A DNA stretch of 11,147 nucleotides from an uncultured Flavobacterium sp. (GTDB taxonomy: Bacteria > Bacteroidota > Bacteroidia > Flavobacteriales > Flavobacteriaceae), in assembly GCF_937876455.1 (NCBI RefSeq), contig NZ_CALFIG010000240.1:1-11147 (forward strand), read 5' to 3'. The position numbers were made by a program, and so were the translations under genes. A model generated the notes under the pieces. It worked only from the letters and a program-made list of their open reading frames with translations, did not search any database and was not told the origin of the DNA. Below are positions 6,203 to 11,147 of this stretch, one piece after another. The stretch's first letter is position 1. Each line of letters starts with the position of its first letter.

Positions 6203-7710
6203 AATATATCTTTTCAAAAGGGTATGACCTTGAAAAAATAAAGCAACAACTTCATTTTTTTCAACAAGGTGTGCCTAAAATTAATTTAGTGAAGTCAGCC
6301 ACCATAGGCGATGGAATATGGCAACTTAACGAAGAAGAAAAAACTTCCTTTAGCCACTATTTTGATACACATAAACTAAATTATTCTATTGAAAAATTTG
6401 TTCCAGCATCGGGTGCAGCGACAAGGATGTTTGAATTTTTAAGTGCTTTTTTAAATCATTTTAACCCCGAAACAGATACCGTTACCAGTTATATCAACAA
6501 ATTTGGAGACCAAAATTTAAATGTATTTATTGTAGGCATACGCAACTTTCCTTTCCATTCGCTTTTAAAAGAAAAGACAAAAGAAATTTTTGCTGATTAT
6601 GCTTCTTTCTCCAGAGATCAAAAAATACATGCTATTATTTATACACTTCTCCATAAAAACGGACTCGATTATGCTTCAAAACCTAAAGGGATTTTACCTT
6701 TTCATTTCAAATCGAATCAGATTGTAACACCTATTGAAGAACACATAGTTGAAGCAAACCATCTAAAAAACGGAAATGAAAAAGCAACTATACACTTTAC
6801 CATTTCTAAAGAATTTCAAGCCGATTTTGAAACCATAATTTCAAAATATAACACTATTAATGTTCAGTTTTCTTATCAAAATGAAAAAAGCAATACTATT
6901 GCGGTAGATGAAAACAACATGCCTTTCAGACTAAAAAATAATACATTGTTATTTAGACCCGCAGGACACGGCGCATTAATTGAAAATTTGAACGCCATAA
7001 ATGCAGACTTAATTTTTATTAGAAACATAGACAATGTTTCTCATTCCGAACTAGACACAATAGTTAGTAATCAAAAAATATTAGGCGGTGTTTTACTAAC
7101 TATACAACATCAAGTTTTTGACTATTTAAACAAATTAGATGTTGAAATAGTGTCTCCAAAATTAATTGCAGAAATTAAAAATTTTGTTGAAAGCAAGTTA
7201 TCTTTTCCTTTACCTGAAGATTTTGAAATGTTTCAAAATACATACCAACAAGCTTATTTAATTAAAATATTAAACCGACCTATTCGTGTATGTGGTATGG
7301 TAAAGAATGAAGGTGAACCAGGCGGGGGACCTTATTGGGTTAAAGATGATAAAGGTCGAATTACGTTACAAATTGTAGAAACTTCACAAATTGATTTACT
7401 CAATGAACATCAAAAAAACATTGTAAATAGTGCCACGCACTTCAATCCGGTAGATTTAGTTTGTGCTGTAAAAGATTTTAAAGGTAATAAATTTAACCTT
7501 AACGAGTTTATTGATCAGGAAGCAGTAATAATTACTCAAAAAACAAAATCAGGCCAACCTATTAAAGCTCTTGAATTACCTGGTCTTTGGAATGGATCCA
7601 TGGCAAAATGGGCCACTATTTTTGTAGAAGTTCCTCTAGCTACTTTTAATCCAGTTAAAAATGTAAATGATTTACTAAAACCTGCACATCAGCCTCACTT
7701 TGAAATTTAA
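6172..7710 (+). CDS. DUF4301 family protein with UDP-sugar pyrophosphorylase-like motifs
   Basis: The 512-residue soluble protein (no signal peptide or membrane segment) matches the DUF4301 family of Bacteroidetes, whose function I do not know. Several segments resemble the UDPGP group of nucleotidyltransferases in the right order. VPASGAATRM (77-86) recalls the nucleotide-binding AGGxGTRM loop. FRPAGHGAL (261-269) recalls PPGHGD. IRNIDNV (283-289) recalls the NxDN metal-site strand. EVPLATFNPVKNVNDLL (486-502) recalls the VPRSRFLPVKTTSDLL segment near the UDP-glucose pyrophosphorylase C-terminus. Other notable patches are KNEGEPGGGPYWV (378-390) and LPGLWNGSMAKW (469-480). The ATG lies inside the pnuC-like gene, overlapping it by 31 nt in another frame, so the two are probably co-translated. 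A nucleotide- or sugar-activating role is inference only. Confidence 0.85.
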   Translation: MEKIFSEADLEYIFSKGYDLEKIKQQLHFFQQGVPKINLVKSATIGDGIWQLNEEEKTSFSHYFDTHKLNYSIEKFVPASGAATRMFEFLSAFLNHFNPETDTVTSYINKFGDQNLNVFIVGIRNFPFHSLLKEKTKEIFADYASFSRDQKIHAIIYTLLHKNGLDYASKPKGILPFHFKSNQIVTPIEEHIVEANHLKNGNEKATIHFTISKEFQADFETIISKYNTINVQFSYQNEKSNTIAVDENNMPFRLKNNTLLFRPAGHGALIENLNAINADLIFIRNIDNVSHSELDTIVSNQKILGGVLLTIQHQVFDYLNKLDVEIVSPKLIAEIKNFVESKLSFPLPEDFEMFQNTYQQAYLIKILNRPIRVCGMVKNEGEPGGGPYWVKDDKGRITLQIVETSQIDLLNEHQKNIVNSATHFNPVDLVCAVKDFKGNKFNLNEFIDQEAVIITQKTKSGQPIKALELPGLWNGSMAKWATIFVEVPLATFNPVKNVNDLLKPAHQPHFEI

Positions 7711-7712
7711 TT

Positions 7713-7742
7713 TTTGATACTCTACTATTTTATTTAATTTTG
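7713..7742 (+). promoter_or_regulatory. Promoter for the TPP riboswitch and TonB-dependent receptor
   Basis: TTTG at 7713-7716 and TAATTTTG at 7735-7742 are 18 nt apart, a good Bacteroidetes promoter. It begins 3 nt after the DUF4301 stop and ends where the riboswitch P1 stem begins, so the transcript should start at or within the aptamer's first few bases. Confidence 0.7.
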
Positions 7743-7846
7743 CTCTGTCTCAAAGGGGTGCTAAGATTCTTTTAAAATTACCGAGTTGAAGCTGAGATTA
7801 TACCCATAGAACCTGGGCAGGTAATGCTGCCAAGGAAAACCAGAGA
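7743..7846 (+). ncRNA. Thiamin pyrophosphate (TPP/THI-box) riboswitch aptamer
   Basis: The conserved core is nearly complete: GGGGTGCT (7755-7762), GCTGAGATTATACCC (7791-7805), GAACCTG (7809-7815), CAGGTAATGCTG (7818-7829) and CCAAGGAA (7830-7837). CTCTG (7743-7747) and CAGAG (7841-7845) can close the P1 stem. TPP binding represses the downstream gene in this family. The aptamer is followed by about 95 nt before the receptor ATG, with no strong intrinsic terminator, so control is more likely at translation initiation. Confidence 0.97.
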
Positions 7847-7911
7847 ACCAATAGGTCTTTCATATAGATTGATGGAATCTCAAAAATTTTAATTATTAAC
7901 AAAGAATAATT

Positions 7912-7943
7912 ACCCCTTTTATTCGTAAAAATGCATTACGAAT
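7912..7943 (+). promoter_or_regulatory. Candidate riboswitch expression platform at the receptor start codon
   Basis: Two features meet here. ACCCCTTT (7912-7919) is the exact complement of AAAGGGGT (7752-7759) at the 5' side of the aptamer core. Directly after it, ATTCGTAA (7921-7928) and TTACGAAT (7936-7943) form a perfect 8-bp hairpin with a 7-nt loop, and the 3' arm includes the first two bases of the ATG at 7942-7944. Together they could couple aptamer folding to access to the start codon. This is inferred from base pairing only. Confidence 0.45.
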
Positions 7944-10128
7944 GAAAACTTTATTCAAAAAAAACCAAAGGTATGAGGCAAAAGATTTAAAGACTTTTAC
8001 ACACCTTATTCCTTACACCTTGTGTCTTTTACCTCTATTTTCTTTTTCGCAAGAAACACAAAAAGACACGGTAAAATCAATTGAAGAAGTATTGATTACT
8101 TCCGTAAGAGCGAAAGACAAAAACCCAATTCCATTTACTAACGTTAAGAAAGAAGCTATCGCTCCACGAAATTTAGGACAAGACATTCCTATACTTTTAA
8201 ATTACCTTCCATCTGTTGTTACAACAACAGATGCGGGCGTTGGAATAGGCTATACCTACATGAGAGTTAGAGGCTCCGATGGTTCTCGAATTAATGTTAC
8301 ACTGAATGGAATTCCATTTAATGACAGTGAAAGTCATGGTACTTTTTTTGTTAATTTACCTGATTTTGCTTCCTCATTAGAAAGCATGCAATTACAACGT
8401 GGCGTAGGAACTTCTACCAGTGGTGCAGGTGCTTTTGGAGCCAGTTTAAATCTACAAACCAAATTACTTCAACCAAAAGCTTATGCAGAAATTTCAAATT
8501 CAATAGGTAGTTTTGGAACAAGGAAACATACTTTGAGTTTTGGAACGGGACTGCACAACCATTTAGAAATGAATGCCCGAATTTCAAATATTGCATCTAA
8601 GGGCTATATAGACAGAGCCTCTAGCAATTTATTTGGCTATTTTTTCAATGTGAATTATAGTACTGAAAAAACATTAATCAAAGCAATAGCGTTTGGAGGA
8701 AAAGAAAAAACATATCAAGCATGGTATGGCATTGAAGATGAAGAAAATTTGAAAAATGACCGCACTTTCAATCCTGCAGGGATGTATTTTGACACCAATG
8801 GAAACATGCAGTTTTACGATAATGAAACCGACAATTATTGGCAAAATCATTTTCAATTACATTGGAATCAAAAATACAATTCAAATTGGCAATCAAATAT
8901 AGCGTTGCATTATACATTAGGAAAAGGATATTTTGAACAATATAAAGAAGATCAAGATTTTATAGATTATAATTTACCTAATTTTAATGGAAATACCACA
9001 ACGGATTTGGTAAGAAAAAGATGGCTAGATAATGCTTTTTTCGGAACAACCTTTGCTGCTACATATAAAAAAAAATCTACTGATTTTATCGTAGGCGGTG
9101 CTGCTAACCGATATCAAGGTAAACATTTTGGAGAAGTAATTTGGACACAATACTATGTTCCTATATCAAATCGATATTACAATAATTTTGGAAATAAAGA
9201 TGATGTCAATTTTTATTCAAAATTAGCACAACAAATAGGAAAAGTAAATGTTTTTGTTGACGTACAATATCGAATGGTCTTTTACCAAGCAAATAGCACT
9301 AAATTTAATGATGTAAATGATGTATTTAGATTCTTTAATCCAAAGGCGGGCGCCACATACCAATTAAACACTAATCATGCAATATATGCTTATTTTGGCA
9401 TGGCAAATAAAGAGCCTAGAAGAGATGATTATGAAAATGGTAGTGCAAAACCCGAGCATTTACAAGATTATGAATTAGGCTGGAAATATGCCCAAAAGAG
9501 AATAAAAATTAATCTTAATGGTTTTTACATGAAATATAAAAATCAATTAGTAATGACAGGAGCATTAAATGATGTAGGCTCTCCTATTTTTACAAATAGT
9601 GGAAAAAGTTACCGTATAGGTATAGAACTTGAATCTGTTGTGCAACTAAGTAAAACGTTAAGTACAATGCCAAATATTACTTTAAGTCAAAATAAAAACC
9701 AAGATTTTTATTTTCAACGAAATGGAGTGTTAGAAAACTTAGGGAATACAACCATTGCATTTTCACCGAGTATAATTATTGGTAATGCATTTACTTATAA
9801 ACGCGCTCAAAACATGCAATTCAGTTTGCTTTCTAAATATGTAGGGAAACAATATATGGGAAATATTGATGCTAAAAAGTCTATTTTAAGCGCTTATTTC
9901 ATTAATGACATAAATGCTTCATATGAATTAAAAATCAACAAAAACATTAAGTCTATTGTTTTTTCAGGCTTGATAAATAATGTATTTAATGTAAAATATG
10001 AATCAAATGGATATTTTTACACGTATGATGACACATGGAGTGGACCTGCCACACAAACCATTGAAGGTGCTGGTTTTTACCCGCAGGCAGGAATTAATTT
10101 TCTAATAGGTATGAATATTAAATTCTAA
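7942..10128 (+). CDS. TonB-dependent outer-membrane receptor, TPP-riboswitch controlled (probable thiamin receptor)
   Basis: The 728-residue protein is a TonB-gated outer-membrane beta-barrel. After a signal sequence ending near FSFS/QETQ (about residue 36), a TonB-box-like segment (IEEVLITSVRA, 47-57) leads into the plug domain. Plug markers include PILLNYLPSVVTTTDAGVG (83-101), YMRVRGSDGSRINVTLNGIP (106-125), VNLPDFASSLESMQLQRG (137-154) and GAFGASLNLQT (163-173). The rest is barrel-type alternating strands, and the chain ends in aromatic F (IGMNIKF) as barrel proteins do. There is no N-terminal carboxypeptidase-regulatory-like domain. Placement under a TPP riboswitch matches the Bacteroidetes receptor assigned to thiamin uptake by comparative genomics (OMR1). 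The N-terminus before the hydrophobic core is unusually long (about 22 residues). The gene ends 6 nt from a convergent gene. Confidence 0.93.
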   Translation: MKTLFKKNQRYEAKDLKTFTHLIPYTLCLLPLFSFSQETQKDTVKSIEEVLITSVRAKDKNPIPFTNVKKEAIAPRNLGQDIPILLNYLPSVVTTTDAGVGIGYTYMRVRGSDGSRINVTLNGIPFNDSESHGTFFVNLPDFASSLESMQLQRGVGTSTSGAGAFGASLNLQTKLLQPKAYAEISNSIGSFGTRKHTLSFGTGLHNHLEMNARISNIASKGYIDRASSNLFGYFFNVNYSTEKTLIKAIAFGGKEKTYQAWYGIEDEENLKNDRTFNPAGMYFDTNGNMQFYDNETDNYWQNHFQLHWNQKYNSNWQSNIALHYTLGKGYFEQYKEDQDFIDYNLPNFNGNTTTDLVRKRWLDNAFFGTTFAATYKKKSTDFIVGGAANRYQGKHFGEVIWTQYYVPISNRYYNNFGNKDDVNFYSKLAQQIGKVNVFVDVQYRMVFYQANSTKFNDVNDVFRFFNPKAGATYQLNTNHAIYAYFGMANKEPRRDDYENGSAKPEHLQDYELGWKYAQKRIKINLNGFYMKYKNQLVMTGALNDVGSPIFTNSGKSYRIGIELESVVQLSKTLSTMPNITLSQNKNQDFYFQRNGVLENLGNTTIAFSPSIIIGNAFTYKRAQNMQFSLLSKYVGKQYMGNIDAKKSILSAYFINDINASYELKINKNIKSIVFSGLINNVFNVKYESNGYFYTYDDTWSGPATQTIEGAGFYPQAGINFLIGMNIKF
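7969..8034 (+). repeat. Imperfect inverted and direct repeats inside the receptor signal peptide
   Basis: AGGT (7969-7972) with GGCAAAAGA (7977-7985) is mirrored by TCTTTTACCT (8025-8034), and ACACCTTATT / ACACCTTGTG copies lie between (from 8001 and 8016). The segment encodes RYEAKDLKTFTHLIPYTLC, wording unlike normal signal peptides but like translated short intergenic repeats in other flavobacteria. It may be an in-frame insertion. Evidence is weak and based on pattern only. Confidence 0.3.
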
Positions 10129-10134
10129 AATTTA

Positions 10135-10563
10135 CTAATTAAAAACTCTGAATGAAGTGGCATCAATCATTTGAACTCTATACGTTTTCATAGGATATTG
10201 TTTTCCAGCGGCCAAGCCAGTAAACATGCTATAGCTAGCATTATCACAAGCACAAACGGCATTAATACCGCTAATTGTCATGGTAGAACAATCTGTTAAT
10301 GACTGATTGGGACAGGCTGCATCATACGCTAAATAATTTCCGCTACCTGCATTAAAAACAATTAAACCTCTAATTCCTGCACCAGCAGTATTAATGTAAA
10401 CACCATTTGATGGATATAATAGAGAAGAATATTGTGGAAGATTCATATTGATAACGATATCAAACGAATAATTAGGCAAATAAGGGTTGTTATTCGTGCG
10501 GTTATCCTTATCACATGATGAAAAAGAAAAAATGAAAAGTAACACTAGTGAAAAATATTTCAT
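10135..10563 (-). CDS. Putative lipoprotein with a Rieske-like cysteine pattern lacking His ligands
   Basis: The 142-residue product has a short signal peptide ending in the lipobox FSSC (Cys17), so it is probably an envelope lipoprotein. The C-terminal half resembles a Rieske ferredoxin fold: LAYDAACPN (78-86), DCSTM (91-95), VCACDNASYSMFTG (103-116) and a closing KTYRVQMI strand (126-133). In a true Rieske protein the iron-sulfur cluster is held by CxH and CxxH; here the first reads C84-P-N86 and the second C104-A-C106-D107. All four cysteines (84, 92, 104, 106) remain but both histidines are replaced, so a classical 2Fe-2S cluster seems impossible, while two disulfides remain possible. The gene is convergent with the receptor gene (6-nt gap) and divergent from greA. 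Function unknown. Confidence 0.75.
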   Translation of the reverse strand: MKYFSLVLLFIFSFSSCDKDNRTNNNPYLPNYSFDIVINMNLPQYSSLLYPSNGVYINTAGAGIRGLIVFNAGSGNYLAYDAACPNQSLTDCSTMTISGINAVCACDNASYSMFTGLAAGKQYPMKTYRVQMIDATSFRVFN

Positions 10564-10579
10564 TGTTTTTTAAGTTTTT

Positions 10580-10609
10580 ATTGAAAATCAAATTTAATTT
10601 TTATATTTG
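10580..10609 (+). promoter_or_regulatory. Candidate upstream promoter for greA
   Basis: ATTG at 10580-10583 and TATATTTG at 10602-10609 are 18 nt apart, nearly the same words as in the rplU promoter. It would give a leader of about 100 nt that includes the hairpin at 10667-10690. Confidence 0.4.
10589..10596 (-). promoter_or_regulatory. Candidate -7 promoter element for the small lipoprotein gene
   Basis: The minus strand reads TAAATTTG, matching TAnnTTTG, about 26 nt upstream of the lipoprotein ATG. No good -33 element is at the right distance, so confidence is low to moderate. Confidence 0.4.
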
Positions 10610-10650
10610 ACAAACTAAAAAAACTAAACGAAAAATATTTAAATAAATTG

Positions 10651-10658
10651 TATCTTTG
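10651..10658 (+). promoter_or_regulatory. Candidate proximal -7 promoter element for greA
   Basis: TATCTTTG matches TAnnTTTG and sits just upstream of the leader hairpin; a transcript from it would begin almost at the hairpin's 5' arm. No clear TTTG lies 19 nt upstream, so the -33 element is weak or absent. Confidence 0.5.
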
Positions 10659-10666
10659 TAGAAAGG

Positions 10667-10690
10667 AATCCCATTTTAGTGGGATTTTTT
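10667..10690 (+). terminator. Terminator-like hairpin in the greA 5' leader
   Basis: AATCCCA (10667-10673) and TGGGATT (10680-10686) form a perfect 7-bp stem with a 6-nt loop, followed by a T-run through 10690. This has the form of an intrinsic terminator, yet it lies downstream of both candidate promoters and only 23 nt before the greA ATG. It may attenuate greA or release a tiny leader RNA. Alternatively it could end transcripts arriving from upstream. Confidence 0.7.
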
Positions 10691-10713
10691 CTATTTTATA
10701 AATTAATGACGTT

Positions 10714-11147
10714 ATGAGTACAGTATCTTATTACACAGCCGAAGGATTAAAAAAATTAAAAGACGAATTAGATCATTTAAAATCTGTAGAGCGTCCAAAA
10801 GCCTCACAAGCTATTGCTGAAGCAAGAGACAAAGGTGATTTATCTGAAAACGCAGAATATGACGCGGCAAAAGAAGCACAAGGTCTATTGGAAATGAAAA
10901 TTTCTAAAATGGAAGAATTGGTAGCGAATGCACGTATTATTGACGAATCTACCCTAGATGTCTCTAAAGCATTAGTACTTTCTACCGTGAAAATAAAAAA
11001 TCAACAAAACGGAATGGAACTAAAATATACATTAGTTGCAGAAAGTGAAGCTGATTTAAAAACAGGAAGAACACATCAAATTCGTGTCCATCTCCAATAT
11101 TGTGATTCTCCAATTGTGGGAGATGTTAAATATGGGGATTTTGAGTT
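10714..11147 (+). CDS. greA: Transcription elongation factor GreA, truncated and fused in frame to an RluA/RluC-like segment at the window edge
   Basis: GreA enters the RNA polymerase secondary channel and stimulates cleavage of backtracked transcripts. From the ATG at 10714, residues 1-78 form the N-terminal coiled coil, with the acidic tip GDLSENAEYDAAKEAQ (41-56; D42 and E45 are the expected functional acids). Residues from about 80 begin the C-terminal FKBP-like domain (VLSTVKIKNQQNGMELKY, then TLVAESEADLKTG). GreA is normally about 158 residues; here the match stops at residue 118. The frame then continues without a stop as RTHQIRVHLQYCDSPIVGD and VKYGDFE, the RluA-family pseudouridine synthase signature. 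The frame is still open at the window end. The GreA identity is certain; the fusion is more likely an assembly chimera than a natural protein. Confidence 0.93.
   Translation, partial: MSTVSYYTAEGLKKLKDELDHLKSVERPKASQAIAEARDKGDLSENAEYDAAKEAQGLLEMKISKMEELVANARIIDESTLDVSKALVLSTVKIKNQQNGMELKYTLVAESEADLKTGRTHQIRVHLQYCDSPIVGDVKYGDFE
11068..11147 (+). other. RluA/RluC-type pseudouridine synthase fragment joined to greA (right junction)
   Basis: The peptide TGRTHQIRVHL, then SPIVGD and KYGD, is the C-terminal catalytic-domain signature of RluA-family 23S rRNA pseudouridine synthases, and the KYGDFE ending resembles RluC. GreA has LKTG at the same place where RluA-family proteins read LxTGRTHQIR, so the switch occurs at a short shared word at about 11056-11067. 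Nothing else of the synthase is present in the window. Confidence 0.85.

Noticed and set aside
7864..7880. AGATT-GATGG-AATCT hairpin as a riboswitch terminator
   Set aside because: The stem is 5 bp and the following sequence CAAAAATTTTAATT lacks a continuous T-run, so termination is unlikely.
8414..8596. 60-residue minus-strand reading frame
   Set aside because: Antisense shadow inside the TonB-dependent receptor gene.
8674..8856. 60-residue minus-strand reading frame with a hydrophobic start
   Set aside because: Antisense shadow inside the receptor barrel region; no promoter or family resemblance.
1..11147. Defence system, CRISPR array, prophage or insertion sequence
   Set aside because: No array of repeats, transposase, integrase, nuclease or phage structural gene is visible; the central genes are ordinary chromosomal genes.

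Overview
The window is AT-rich DNA (about one third G+C by eye) whose main body, roughly positions 430-11060, reads as a member of the Flavobacteriaceae. Supporting signs are Bacteroidetes-type promoters (TTTG, about 19 nt, TAnnTTTG), few Shine-Dalgarno sites, a lipobox lipoprotein, a TonB-dependent receptor, a paired M16 peptidase operon, and gene contents typical of flavobacteria. Both ends look different. The first ~316 bases encode the C-terminal half of a proteobacterial-style NusG, and the last ~80 bases encode the signature of an RluA/RluC pseudouridine synthase joined in frame to a truncated GreA. The simplest reading is a metagenomic contig with chimeric ends; real recombination is not excluded.

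Layout: (1) 2-316, NusG C-terminal fragment (+), then a ~100-base non-coding stretch containing the left junction. (2) 415-2374 (-), an exported M16 peptidase pair: a catalytic HxxEH subunit, then a non-catalytic partner cut off after about 207 residues. (3) 2552-3250 (+), rplU-rpmA with a clear promoter and terminator. (4) 3443-4759 (-), ahcY with its own terminator. (5) 4918-7710 (+), a tight run of a 4'-phosphopantetheinyl transferase, a PnuC/PnuT-type transporter and a DUF4301 protein; the last two overlap by 31 nt. (6) 7713-10128 (+), promoter, TPP riboswitch and a TonB-dependent outer-membrane receptor, probably for thiamin. (7) 10135-10563 (-), a small lipoprotein with a Rieske-like cysteine pattern but no histidine ligands. 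(8) 10602-11147 (+), promoters, a terminator-like leader hairpin, and greA running into the foreign right end.

Working together: the TPP riboswitch makes the receptor a thiamin-repressed uptake gene, and the upstream PnuC-family permease could be the inner-membrane step (PnuT) or a nicotinamide riboside carrier (PnuC). The DUF4301 protein, co-translated with the permease, carries motifs resembling UDP-sugar pyrophosphorylases and is the least understood gene here. I found no CRISPR array, tRNA, rRNA, insertion sequence or defence system. The most informative points are the two end junctions, the DUF4301 motifs, the riboswitch expression platform, the ligand-less Rieske-like lipoprotein and the greA leader hairpin.
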